Assembly (NCBI GenBank): GCA_021555075.1
Contig: JAKGBX010000004.1
Location: 1 to 64,000, forward strand
Length of the DNA: 64,000 bases
Direction of reading: 5' to 3'
Source: Rhodobacteraceae bacterium LMO-JJ12
GTDB taxonomy: Bacteria > Pseudomonadota > Alphaproteobacteria > Rhodobacterales > Rhodobacteraceae
Shown: positions 26,951 to 34,854 of the stretch, piece by piece
How the letters are laid out: every line of letters starts with the position of its first letter
How positions within the stretch are numbered: position 1 is the stretch's first letter
Program-made: the position numbers and the translations under genes
The notes under the pieces: model-generated
Database searches by the model: none
Told to the model about the DNA's origin: nothing
Seen by the model: the letters and a program-made list of their open reading frames with translations, nothing else

Positions 26951-27654
26951 CAGTCGATCTCCTCTGGTGTCAGCTTGTTCTTGTTCACCACGACTTTGCG
27001 GATGTTGCCATCGGCGAAGTGAATCACCCGATCAGCCATGCCTGCCTGGCTGGCGGCGTGGGTGACGATCAGGACCGTGGCGCCCAGCTTCTCGTTGACG
27101 TTTTTCAGCACATTGAGCACTGCGCGCCCGGTCTTGCTGTCAAGTGCGCCGGTGGGTTCGTCGCAAAACAGCACCGTAGGATTCTTGGCGACGGCGCGCG
27201 CGATGGCCACGCGCTGTTGTTCGCCGCCCGAGAGCTGCGCGGGGAAATGATCAACCCGCTCGCGCAGGCCGACCATTGCGAGGGCTTCGTCGGGATCCAT
27301 CGGATCGCGGGCGATCTCGGTAACAAGCTCGACGTTTTCGCGCGCGGTGAGGCTGGGCATCAGGTTGTAGAATTGAAACACGAAGCCAACGTGATCGCGC
27401 CGGTAGCGGGTCAGTTGTTTGTCGGTCATTCCGCTGAGGTTCTGGTCCTGAAAGTAGGCCTCTCCCTCGGAGGCGCGGTCGAGTCCGCCAATAATGTTCA
27501 GCAAGGTGGATTTGCCGCTGCCGGAAGGGCCGAGCAACACCACGATCTCGCCCTCGGGAATATCCAGATCGACACCTCTCAGGGCATGAACGGCCGAGCG
27601 ACCTTCACCATAGACCTTGGTCAGTCCCTTGGTTGAAAATGTGGTCTTGCTCAT
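26947..27654 (-). CDS. ABC transporter ATP-binding protein (LolD/MacB-type)
   Basis: Cytoplasmic ATPase of 235 aa. Walker [10 protein letters not shown] (residues 42-50), signature [14 protein letters not shown] and Walker [13 protein letters not shown] are all intact, and the DEPTGALD form marks the LolD/MacB/DevA subfamily that pairs with FtsX-like permeases. It is the first gene of the exporter operon, divergent from a GbsR/MarR-type regulator gene with about 100 bases between. No strong ribosome site is seen before the ATG. Confidence 0.92.
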   Translation of the reverse strand: MSKTTFSTKGLTKVYGEGRSAVHALRGVDLDIPEGEIVVLLGPSGSGKSTLLNIIGGLDRASEGEAYFQDQNLSGMTDKQLTRYRRDHVGFVFQFYNLMPSLTARENVELVTEIARDPMDPDEALAMVGLRERVDHFPAQLSGGEQQRVAIARAVAKNPTVLFCDEPTGALDSKTGRAVLNVLKNVNEKLGATVLIVTHAASQAGMADRVIHFADGNIRKVVVNKNKLTPEEIDW

Positions 27655-27673
27655 GCCATGCTCGCATATATGC

Positions 27674-27693
27674 CGTTCAAGTATTGCTGAACG
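27674..27693. promoter_or_regulatory. Inverted repeat in the exporter-regulator divergent region
   Basis: CGTTCA (27674-27679) and TGAACG (27688-27693) form a perfect 6-bp inverted repeat with an 8-base spacer. It starts 20 bases upstream of the ATPase start codon and is the only clear dyad in the divergent region, so it is a candidate operator for the adjacent regulator. Confidence 0.4.
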
Positions 27694-27755
27694 TACTGGA
27701 CGGGTGCGGGGTTGAAAACTGTCTTGTCAACACCGTACCACGTAGGAGACGTTGG

Positions 27756-28232
27756 GTGAACAAGGTCAAAAGGACAGCCGCCGCAGAGTCGGCACGAGCG
27801 GACTTCATCGAGAAGATTGGCGTGATTGCGCAATCCGAGGGGGTGCCACGTATAGCGGGCCGGGTTCTGGCCATGTTGCTTTATGATGGAGAGCGGGTCT
27901 CCTTCGGGCAGCTTGCAGATGCCTTGCAGGTCAGCCGGGGTAGCGTCAGTTCAAGCGTGCGATTGCTTGAAAGCCAGCAGTTGATCAAGCGCGTGGCCAA
28001 GCCGGGCGACCGGCAGGATTATTTCCAGATGGTTGAAAGTGCGTTCGCCAACATGGTTGAGGCGTCAGTGACGCGTGTTCGTCGTGCAGCTGCTGAAATC
28101 GAAGAGTCCCTGAAAGATATTCCTGCGTCGGAGAAAGGCGCGCGCGCGCGCGTTGCCGAGTATGCTGCCTATTACCGCGCGATGGGTGACGGATTGGAAG
28201 CGACAGCAAGAGCGCTGCGCAAACAGAGCTGA
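27756..28232 (+). CDS. GbsR/MarR-type transcriptional regulator
   Basis: Winged-helix regulator of 158 aa. The helix-turn-helix is visible at about residues 50-85 ([20 protein letters not shown]), with the wing in [16 protein letters not shown] and a C-terminal helical dimer region. The start is a GTG at 27756 with AGGAG 7 bases upstream; the open frame extends 41 codons further but the extra residues are not typical. It is divergent from the ATPase-permease-adaptor operon and most likely represses it. The effector is unknown. Confidence 0.82.
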   Translation: MNKVKRTAAAESARADFIEKIGVIAQSEGVPRIAGRVLAMLLYDGERVSFGQLADALQVSRGSVSSSVRLLESQQLIKRVAKPGDRQDYFQMVESAFANMVEASVTRVRRAAAEIEESLKDIPASEKGARARVAEYAAYYRAMGDGLEATARALRKQS

Positions 28233-28256
28233 CTTGCGGACTGAGCATTGGCCCAT

Positions 28257-28586
28257 GTGTGGACTAGGTGGATCGCAGCCTGCACTCTGGCGTGGATCGC
28301 TCTCGGCTGGTCTGTCGCCAGTCGCGCTCAGTCAGACATGATGGAGAGCGGGTCGCATCTCATTGCATGTTCCGATCAGCGGCTAGACCTTGCGGTGGGT
28401 GCGGTGGACAAGGCCGTGGCGGTGATGTCTGGTCCGGCGGTGGGGGATATTGGCCAAAAAGCGGTGCAACATTTTGGGTCTGGTGCAACAACGTATTGCA
28501 GCACCGGCTATAAAGAGGGCAAACAGCGCCGAAATCGAGGAAAACGGAAAATATGTCTGAGCACGCGGAGCGAACAAAACAAGTGA
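28257..28586 (+). CDS. Possible small exported protein (doubtful)
   Basis: The 320-base interval between the GbsR-type gene and dusA holds a frame from a GTG at 28257 whose first 26 residues look like a signal peptide (basic start, hydrophobic core, then SRAQS). Two Cys follow in the predicted mature part (IACSD, TYCSTGY). Against it: no clear ribosome site, a non-ATG start, a basic low-information C-terminus and a 34-base overlap with dusA. I list it because the interval otherwise shows nothing. Confidence 0.22.
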   Translation: MWTRWIAACTLAWIALGWSVASRAQSDMMESGSHLIACSDQRLDLAVGAVDKAVAVMSGPAVGDIGQKAVQHFGSGATTYCSTGYKEGKQRRNRGKRKICLSTRSEQNK

Positions 28587-29584
28587 ACACGCGCATCCGG
28601 CGGGCAGCGCGGCTTTCCGTGGCACCCATGATGGATTGGACGGATAGGCATTGCCGCTTTCTGCATCGGTTGTTGAGCCGCGAGGTATTGCTCTATTCGG
28701 AAATGGTGACGGCTGCGGCTCTGGTAAGGGGCGGTGCGGTGCATCTGTTGGGGTTTTCGCAAGAAGAACAACCTTTGGCACTGCAATTGGGCGGATCGGA
28801 CCCCGGTGAGTTGGCACAAGCCGCACGAATGGCGGAGCGGGCGGGGTATGGCGAGATCAACCTCAATGTGGGCTGCCCCAGTGACCGGGTGCAATCGGGG
28901 ACCTTTGGTGCAGTGTTGATGCGCGATCCCGATCTGGTGGCGCGCTGTTGTGACGCGATGCGCGACGCAGTTGATGTTGAGATCACCGTGAAATGCCGCA
29001 TCGGCGTGGACGACCAAGTCCCGTCCACGGTGTTGCCTGATTTCATCGAAAGGGTTGCGGCGGTGGGTGTGAACCGCTTTGCAATCCATGCGCGCAAGGC
29101 GTGGCTTGAGGGGCTAAGCCCCAAGGAAAACCGCGATGTTCCGCCGCTGGACTATGACCTGGTGCTGGCGATAAAGGCGCGCTTTCCAGAGCTGCACCTG
29201 TCGGTCAATGGCGGGATAGAGACGCTGGACCAAGCCAAGGTGTTTCTGGACAAGGGAATGGACGGGGTAATGATTGGCAGGGCGGCATATCATCAACCTG
29301 CGGATATACTTGCCCGGGCAGATGCCGAGATATTCGGGATCAAGACGCCCCCGGCCGATCCGGTCGAGGTGGCGCGTAAGATGCTGCCTTATATCGAGGC
29401 ACATTTGGCGCAGGGGGGGAAGCTGGCGCAGGTGACGCGGCACATGCTCGGGCTTTTCTCAGGGCGACCGGGCGCGCGGGCATGGCGTCGGGTATTGTCG
29501 GAAGGGGCGCATCGAAATGGGGCCGGGCCAGAATTGGTGGAAGCCGCGTTGGAGCAGATCACCGGCATGCGTGGCGCCGCATGA
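28553..29584 (+). CDS. dusA: tRNA-dihydrouridine synthase DusA
   Basis: Flavoenzyme of 343 aa that reduces uridines 20/20a in the D-loop of tRNA. FMN-barrel marks: SVAPMMDWTDRHCRF at the N-terminus, EINLNVGCPSDRVQSGTFGA with the catalytic Cys near residue 106, and the DusA-specific IHARKAWLEGLSPKENRDVP (20 residues). The VMIGRAAYHQP phosphate-binding loop is also present. The length and the AWLEGLSPKENR block favour DusA over DusB. It is followed by the TauE/SafE gene after 68 bases. Confidence 0.93.
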   Translation: MSEHAERTKQVNTRIRRAARLSVAPMMDWTDRHCRFLHRLLSREVLLYSEMVTAAALVRGGAVHLLGFSQEEQPLALQLGGSDPGELAQAARMAERAGYGEINLNVGCPSDRVQSGTFGAVLMRDPDLVARCCDAMRDAVDVEITVKCRIGVDDQVPSTVLPDFIERVAAVGVNRFAIHARKAWLEGLSPKENRDVPPLDYDLVLAIKARFPELHLSVNGGIETLDQAKVFLDKGMDGVMIGRAAYHQPADILARADAEIFGIKTPPADPVEVARKMLPYIEAHLAQGGKLAQVTRHMLGLFSGRPGARAWRRVLSEGAHRNGAGPELVEAALEQITGMRGAA

Positions 29585-29652
29585 GCTTGCAATGGCTTGC
29601 CTTTGCCCGCAAGGAATGCTGAGTGGGTGGGCAAGACCAAGGGGAATTGAAC

Positions 29653-30477
29653 ATGTCGGAGATCTCGTTACTCGTCGCCATGGCGGGGTTGCTGGTGGTG
29701 ATCGGAGGGATTGCCGGGGTTCTCGCGGGGCTTTTGGGGGTTGGTGGCGGGATCGTATTGGTGCCAGCGTTTTTTTATGCGTTTCAAACGCTTGGATATG
29801 ACGGCCCCCAACTGATGCAGATCTGTCTGGCGACATCTCTGGCAACGATCATTGTCACTTCGGTGCGATCCGTCTTGAGCCACAACAAGAAGGGCGCGGT
29901 GGAATGGTCGATCCTGCGCGGCTGGGCTCCGGGAATTGTGGTGGGCGCGATATTGGGCATGCTGGTAGCGTCAAGCCTTCGGTCATCGACGTTGCAGGCC
30001 ATCTTCGGCGTGCTGGGCTTGATCGTCGCGTTCTATCTGGCTTTTGGGCGACAATATTGGCGGCTGGGCGAAGAAATGCCCAAGGGGGTGGCGCGGGCGG
30101 CTATGTCTCCGGCGCTTGGCTTTATGTCGGTGCTAATGGGAATCGGGGGAGGGAGTTTTGGTGTTCCCGTCATGAGCCTGTACGGCACACCGATTCATCG
30201 GGCGGTGGCAACGGCGGCGGGGTTTGGCGTGATTATTGCGGTGCCCTCGGTGATCGGGTTTCTGTTTCTGCGGGTCGATCCGGCTGTGCGCCCACCGCTG
30301 ACCATAGGCGCAGTGAACCTTGTCGCGTTTGCCATTGTTGTCACCATGACGATGATCACGGCGCCTGTGGGCGTCAAGCTGGCCCATGCGATGGACCCGA
30401 AACCTCTGAAGCGGATCTTTGCGGTGTTCCTGACGCTGGTGGCGTTGAACATGTTGCGCAAGACGCTCTGGGGGTAG
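29653..30477 (+). CDS. TauE/SafE-family membrane permease
   Basis: Inner-membrane protein of 274 aa with about eight hydrophobic segments. The N-terminal GVLAGLLGVGGGIVLVPAFF and the mirrored MGIGGGSFGVPVMSLYG are the two half-repeats of the family. Members export sulfite or sulfoacetate or take up organosulfur or organic acids. An AAGGGGA site lies upstream of the ATG at 29653. The substrate is not known, and a second, unlike member lies at 62445. Confidence 0.85.
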   Translation: MSEISLLVAMAGLLVVIGGIAGVLAGLLGVGGGIVLVPAFFYAFQTLGYDGPQLMQICLATSLATIIVTSVRSVLSHNKKGAVEWSILRGWAPGIVVGAILGMLVASSLRSSTLQAIFGVLGLIVAFYLAFGRQYWRLGEEMPKGVARAAMSPALGFMSVLMGIGGGSFGVPVMSLYGTPIHRAVATAAGFGVIIAVPSVIGFLFLRVDPAVRPPLTIGAVNLVAFAIVVTMTMITAPVGVKLAHAMDPKPLKRIFAVFLTLVALNMLRKTLWG

Positions 30478-30590
30478 AAAATCTTTGTTGAAGTGCCCCT
30501 TTTTGCGGCGTGCGTCTCCAAACACCACGTGGCGATAAGGGGCTTGGCACGCAACCGGCTGATGCGGTGCGGTCTGAAGAGGCGAAAGAT

Positions 30591-30611
30591 GAGTATTTTG
30601 GGAAAAATGAA
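30591..30611. repeat. GATATTTT-type intergenic motif, copy 3 (diverged)
   Basis: Bases 30592-30611 match the copy at 12132-12151 at 16 of 20 positions (TATTTTGGG and ATGAA cores kept). It lies in the 167-base interval between the TauE/SafE gene and the convergent DUF1289 gene, again on the 3' side of a minus-strand gene. Nothing else is recognisable in that interval. Confidence 0.4.
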
Positions 30612-30644
30612 GAGCAGGCCCTTCGTCAGAACATCGCGCGTCGA

Positions 30645-30878
30645 TCAGCTTTGCTTGAGACGGGCGGCACGGCCACCGCGGCGTTGCTGCAGACGCGTGC
30701 CGCGTGACGGCAGGTCGGCCATGATTGTGCGGCGCGCTTCGGGGCTAAGGCGTGACCAACAGGTTATTTCCTCGCCGGTCCGGTGACAGCCGATGCAAAT
30801 ACGTGCTTCGGGGTGGATGACGCAGATATTGACGCAGGGACTTTCGATTTCGTTACGGCTCCAGATGTCATCATTCAT
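30645..30878 (-). CDS. DUF1289 protein
   Basis: Small 77-aa protein with the family's Cys pattern SPCVNICVIHPEARICIGCH followed by RTGEEITCW, which suggests a metal or Fe-S binding knuckle near residues 14-32. The C-terminus is basic. Its start overlaps the ruvX stop by 8 bases, making it the third gene of ccmI-ruvX-DUF1289. Function unknown. Confidence 0.82.
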   Translation of the reverse strand: MNDDIWSRNEIESPCVNICVIHPEARICIGCHRTGEEITCWSRLSPEARRTIMADLPSRGTRLQQRRGGRAARLKQS

Positions 30879-31344
30879 TTTTCATGTGTCCCAGTCGGTC
30901 CAGCAGCCCTTGCAGGATATATGAGGCGGCGACATGATCGATCACCTCGGCGCGACGCTTTCGTGACGTATCCGCCTCTAGGAGCGCGCGTTCGGCGGCG
31001 ACAGTGGAGAGGCGTTCGTCCCAGAAGCTGATCGGCAGATCGGTGAGACGTGTGAGGTTGCGCGCAAATGCCCGGGTGGATTGGCAGCGCGGACCTTCGG
31101 AACCGTCCATATTGCGCGGCAGACCAAGCACGAGCCCGGTGAGGGTGCGATCCGTCACGATCTCGATCAGACGGGCGGCATCGAGCGAGAATTTGCGGCG
31201 GCGGATGGTTTCGAGAGGGGTCGCAACGGAGCGCAGCCCATCGGACACCGCGATGCCGATGGTCTTTTCCCCAAGATCGAGACCGGCCAGTGCGCCGATG
31301 GCGGGCAGGGAGGTGGCGAACTCGACAGAATCCTCGAAGATCAT
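30871..31344 (-). CDS. ruvX: Putative Holliday-junction resolvase / pre-16S rRNA nuclease RuvX (YqgF)
   Basis: RNase H-fold nuclease of 157 aa. The acidic residues of the active site are in GLDLGEKTIGIAVSD (first strand), the LGLPRNMDGSEGPR block and FWDERLSTVAAERALLEAD. E. coli YqgF trims the 5' end of 16S rRNA; the Holliday-junction name comes from fold similarity. It overlaps ccmI (ATGA) and DUF1289. Confidence 0.92.
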   Translation of the reverse strand: MIFEDSVEFATSLPAIGALAGLDLGEKTIGIAVSDGLRSVATPLETIRRRKFSLDAARLIEIVTDRTLTGLVLGLPRNMDGSEGPRCQSTRAFARNLTRLTDLPISFWDERLSTVAAERALLEADTSRKRRAEVIDHVAASYILQGLLDRLGHMKNE

Positions 31345-32567
31345 TCGCTCAGGCCAGCCGCCACAGCGGCGGCGCGAAGCGTGGCCATCGCGGCGGCGTC
31401 ATCGCCGAGTGCCTGTTCTGCCTGAGCCAAGGCAGCCTGAGCAGCATCGCGGTTGCCAAGAGTGGATTGCGATGAAATCAGGCGCGCCCATTCTTCGGCT
31501 GTGCCACCTTCGCTGTTCAACCGTTCGGCCAGACCGTCGACCATGCCCTGGATCATTTCCTGGCGCTCTTCGGGCGACATATCGTCGGCGGCGGCCAAGT
31601 CGTCGGCGGAGGGGCCAGCGGGTGTGCCGACCGCTTCGGGTAGGCTGTAGCGCACGCCAGCGCGCCAGGCGAGTTCTTCGATCTGGGCACGGATGGCGGG
31701 CACCCAGGGCGCGTCAGGTGTGCTGTCTGACAGCAGCTGTTCCATCAGGCGAAAGGCAATGTCGGGGCGATCATTTTGAGCGTGCATGAGGGCAGTGAAA
31801 TAGCGCGCGGGGGGAAAGCGAGGATCGCGTGTCAGTGTCTGTCTCAGAGCGTCTTCTGCCTCGGGTGAGACGTAGCCATCGGTGGCGCGGATCATCATTT
31901 CAGCCAGGGTTGCATAATCTGCGGCGGTGGCCGAGTCGCCCTTAATGCGGATTACCGCGGATTGCGCAGCATAGGAGGCCTTGTAGTTTCCAATCGACGC
32001 TTCGTTGCGCGCCAGAAGTTGTTGGCCCTGAAGATCATCGGGGCGGTCGGCCACGGTCTTGCGGAGTTTTTCCATCAAGTCGGCAAATCTCGGCTCCGGT
32101 GCTGTCGAGGGCTGTGTTGGGAACTGCGTTTCGGCTTCAGCCTGGGATGGGCGCTCGGCGCGCATCTGATCGGACGCTTCGATACGTGCCGTTAGGGGCG
32201 TGTCACGCGCACCGGGATTGCCCAAGAGCGGGTAGAGGAGTGCAGTGCCCCCCACAAGCCCCAGGACCACGATCGCCGATAGGGTTATGGTGGCGGTGCG
32301 GGGTTGAGAGGTGCCGACCATCGCCTTTTTCAACTGGGTATCTGCGGCCAGAATGCGGCGACCCACTTCGGCACGGATGCGCTCGGCGTCGTCCTGGGCG
32401 ATGATGCCACGGGCGAGATCGCGCTCGACTTCGCTGAGTTGGTCGCGATAGACGCGCAGGTCGTATTCTGCCGGGTGCGCTTCGGCGGTCTTGGTGCGCA
32501 GGAGCGTCAGAACAAGAATGGTGGCCACAGCAATGGCCAGGGCAGCGGCAGTAATCCAGAAAACCAT
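31341..32567 (-). CDS. ccmI: c-type cytochrome biogenesis protein CcmI
   Basis: Holds apocytochrome c for haem attachment by CcmF/CcmH. The 408-aa product has a first membrane helix (about residues 1-20), the cytoplasmic leucine-zipper-like loop (EYDLRVYRDQLSEVERDLAR (20 residues)), a second helix (about 100-120) and a periplasmic TPR-containing domain (about 155-400). An open frame extends 28 codons upstream of the ATG at 32567, but the first helix starts there. It is separated from the ccm block at 63.7 kb, which is common in Rhodobacteraceae (recalled). It leads the ccmI-ruvX-DUF1289 operon and is divergent from soxB. Confidence 0.9.
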   Translation of the reverse strand: MVFWITAAALAIAVATILVLTLLRTKTAEAHPAEYDLRVYRDQLSEVERDLARGIIAQDDAERIRAEVGRRILAADTQLKKAMVGTSQPRTATITLSAIVVLGLVGGTALLYPLLGNPGARDTPLTARIEASDQMRAERPSQAEAETQFPTQPSTAPEPRFADLMEKLRKTVADRPDDLQGQQLLARNEASIGNYKASYAAQSAVIRIKGDSATAADYATLAEMMIRATDGYVSPEAEDALRQTLTRDPRFPPARYFTALMHAQNDRPDIAFRLMEQLLSDSTPDAPWVPAIRAQIEELAWRAGVRYSLPEAVGTPAGPSADDLAAADDMSPEERQEMIQGMVDGLAERLNSEGGTAEEWARLISSQSTLGNRDAAQAALAQAEQALGDDAAAMATLRAAAVAAGLSE

Positions 32568-32658
32568 CGAACATCCCACTTTGTCGTCGAGTTCAGGGTC
32601 ATGTAATGGCCCGCGGTCATGCATGGAAGGGCAAATGGTGAGGAACTGCACAGATGTC

Positions 32659-32671
32659 GCAATCGTATTGC
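32659..32671. promoter_or_regulatory. Short palindrome upstream of soxB
   Basis: GCAAT-CGT-ATTGC is a perfect 5-bp inverted repeat in the 189-base divergent region between ccmI and soxB, about 90 bases before the soxB start. It is short enough to be chance; I note it as the best dyad in that region. Confidence 0.25.
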
Positions 32672-32756
32672 ATTATGACGGATGGAGGCGGGGTGAATTC
32701 CGGCACAGGAGGCAGTAATCTGATCAAGGGAATCCACCCATGGAATCGGGGGTCCG

Positions 32757-34001
32757 ATGAGACGGTATTCAGCTTTTGCCGTGGCGCGAGAAGCGGCACG
32801 TTTTCACAGCGGATGGGAGCGCGCCTGGCGCTCGCCCACACCGAAGAAAAAATATGATGTCATCATCGTGGGCGCAGGCGGTCACGGGCTGGCCACGGCG
32901 TTTTATCTGGGCAAGAATTTCGGCATCACCAATGTGGCGATCATCGAAAAGGGATGGCTGGGGGGCGGCAATACCGGGCGCAATACTACAATCATTCGGT
33001 CGAATTATCTTCAAGACCCCTCGGCCGCGATCTATGAGAAAGCGCGCTCGCTCTATGAGACGATGTCGCAGGATCTGAACTATAACGTGATGTTCAGCCC
33101 GCGTGGGGTGCTGATGCTGGCTCAGACCGAACATGAGGTGCGCGGCTACAAGCGCACAGCGCATGCCAATATGCTGCAAGGGGTCGTGACCGAGTTTGTC
33201 GGGCCTGAGCGGGTGAAGGAGATCGTGCCGATCATTTCGATTGATGGGCCGCGCTATCCGGTTCTGGGCGCGCTCTGGCAGGCGCGTGGTGGTACCGGGC
33301 GGCATGACGCCGTGGCCTGGGGCTATGCGCGGGCATGTTCGGACATGGGCATGGATATTATTCAGCAATGCGAAGTCACCGGCGTGCGCCGTGAGGGTCA
33401 CAAGGTGGTTGGCGTTGATACCACCAAGGGCGCGATTGATTGCGACAAGCTGGCCATGGTTGTGGCGGGTCACGCCGGGGTTCTGGCCGAGAAGGCAGGG
33501 TTTCGCCTGCCGCTTGAATCCGTGGCGTTGCAGGCTCTGGTGAGTGAGCCGATCAAGCCCTGCATGGACGTGGTGGTAATGGCCAACACGGTGCATGGCT
33601 ATATGAGCCAGTCGGACAAGGGTGAGATGGTGATCGGTGGCGGCACGGATGGCTATAACAACTATACCCAGCGAGGCAGTTTTCATCATGTCGAGGAAAC
33701 GGTGCGCGCGTTGGTTGAGACTTTCCCGATGATCAGCCGTCTCAAGATGCTGCGCCAATGGGGTGGGATTGTTGATGTAACTGGGGACCGCTCACCGATC
33801 CTGTCGAAAGCGCCGGTGGATGGCGTATTCATCAACTGTGGATGGGGCACGGGCGGGTTCAAGGCGATTCCCGGCTCGGGCTGGGGCTTTGCTGAGCTGA
33901 TTGCCAAGGGGCAGTCACCGCTCTGCGACGCATTTGGGTTGAACCGGTTCCACGAGGGACGGTTTATCGATGAAAGCGTTGCGGCGGGAGTGGCGCATTG
34001 A
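32757..34001 (+). CDS. soxB: Sarcosine oxidase beta subunit
   Basis: FAD-binding catalytic subunit (414 aa) of heterotetrameric sarcosine oxidase, which demethylates sarcosine to glycine with O2, yielding H2O2 and, with tetrahydrofolate, methylene-THF. The dinucleotide-binding motif DVIIVGAGGHGLATAFYLGK (residues 33-52, 20 residues) and the GGNTGRNTTIIRSNYL segment, which holds a covalent-FMN/substrate-site histidine region in relatives, are visible. The C-terminal GWGTGGFKAIPGSG binds FAD. The start has GGGGG upstream. The other subunits follow on the same strand, but a small gene and a terminator lie in between. This is not the SoxB of sulfur oxidation. Confidence 0.94.
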   Translation: MRRYSAFAVAREAARFHSGWERAWRSPTPKKKYDVIIVGAGGHGLATAFYLGKNFGITNVAIIEKGWLGGGNTGRNTTIIRSNYLQDPSAAIYEKARSLYETMSQDLNYNVMFSPRGVLMLAQTEHEVRGYKRTAHANMLQGVVTEFVGPERVKEIVPIISIDGPRYPVLGALWQARGGTGRHDAVAWGYARACSDMGMDIIQQCEVTGVRREGHKVVGVDTTKGAIDCDKLAMVVAGHAGVLAEKAGFRLPLESVALQALVSEPIKPCMDVVVMANTVHGYMSQSDKGEMVIGGGTDGYNNYTQRGSFHHVEETVRALVETFPMISRLKMLRQWGGIVDVTGDRSPILSKAPVDGVFINCGWGTGGFKAIPGSGWGFAELIAKGQSPLCDAFGLNRFHEGRFIDESVAAGVAH

Positions 34002-34209
34002 ACGCGGTGTTGGGTGATGTGGCCAAGATGGATCGCTTCAGGAATACGCCTATGAAAGTTGAAGAAACTCATTATTCGGCAGGGCTTGGCCGATTGCAGG
34101 TGCAGAAAAGCGCGGGTTTCAGCGTGGATCGACCGGGGATTTCCGCTCATATTGGACGGACGGGGCGGGGTGGCGCAGCATGGGTGTGTTCTCGAAAGGA
34201 GGATACACC

Positions 34210-34404
34210 ATGTCAAACTTCGACTATGAAACCAACGCCCGGAAACCCGAAATGGGCGGCACGTCAGGCGGCCTCGGGCTATTGCTTTTGCTGCTTGTCG
34301 TTATCGGGCTTCTGGCGCTGTTCAGCTTCTTTGGGGGCGGCGGCGCGCCGGATGTCTCGGGGCAAACAGGTGCGCCGGTCGCACCCGCAACGGCGGTCGA
34401 CTAA
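34210..34404 (+). CDS. Small single-helix membrane protein inside the sarcosine oxidase cluster
   Basis: Unrecognised 64-aa protein. A polar N-terminus (MSNFDYETNARKPEMGGTSG, 20 residues) is followed by one strongly hydrophobic helix (about residues 21-42, Gly/Leu-rich), four Gly, and a Pro/Ala/Val tail likely to be outside the cytoplasm. An excellent AGGAGG site lies 7 bases before the ATG. The gene lies 208 bases after soxB, an interval in which I see no other gene, and is followed by its own intrinsic terminator. It may therefore be a separate transcription unit placed within the sox cluster, or end one transcript form of soxB. Confidence 0.72.
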   Translation: MSNFDYETNARKPEMGGTSGGLGLLLLLLVVIGLLALFSFFGGGGAPDVSGQTGAPVAPATAVD

Positions 34405-34435
34405 CCCCGGATCAATCCACAATCACATGCTTTCA

Positions 34436-34467
34436 GGCGGGTGCCATTTGGCGCCTGCCCATTTTTT
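34436..34467 (+). terminator. Rho-independent terminator between the small gene and soxD
   Basis: GGCGGGTGCC (34436-34445) pairs over ten positions, with two G-T wobbles, with GGCGCCTGCC (34450-34459) around ATTT. The run CATTTTTTG follows with six T residues at 34462-34467. Only 57 bases separate it from soxD. Confidence 0.8.
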
Positions 34468-34524
34468 GTGCCTGAATACCCGCGAGGGTGTTCATGGGAA
34501 GTCCAATCAGAGGAGCATCTTGTC

Positions 34525-34854
34525 ATGCTGATCCTTGACTGCCCCTGCTGTGGGGTGACAGCGGAAGAAACCGAATTTCATGCGGGTGGCGAAGCGCATA
34601 TCAAGCGGTTTGGGCCGGGATCTTCGGATGAGGATTTCCATGATTACCTGTTTGCCAAGGAAAACCCCAAGGGTGTGCATTTCGAGCGTTGGCGGCACGT
34701 GAATGGCTGTGGCAAGTGGTTCCATCTTGCGCGCTGCACCGCGACGCTGGAGGTGTTTGGGGCTTATAGCGCGCAGACCTTCGAGCCGCCTAAAGAGTTA
34801 CGCGACAAGATTTCGGCCAAACGTCCGGGATGGTCATGGAGGGAGTTCGCATGA
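34525..34854 (+). CDS. soxD: Sarcosine oxidase delta subunit
   Basis: Small zinc-binding subunit (109 aa) of heterotetrameric sarcosine oxidase. CPCC (residues 6-9) near the N-terminus, His in EFHAGGEAHIKR and the GCGKWFHLAR segment supply the zinc ligands and family signature. A GAGGAG site precedes the ATG at 34525. The stop codon overlaps the start of soxA (ATGA), giving translational coupling. Confidence 0.93.
   Translation: MLILDCPCCGVTAEETEFHAGGEAHIKRFGPGSSDEDFHDYLFAKENPKGVHFERWRHVNGCGKWFHLARCTATLEVFGAYSAQTFEPPKELRDKISAKRPGWSWREFA

Noticed and set aside
33998-34531. Open frame overlapping the end of soxB and start of soxD
   Set aside because: Non-ATG start, no ribosome site, Cys/Ser/Arg-rich C-terminus, and it overlaps the better supported 64-aa membrane protein.
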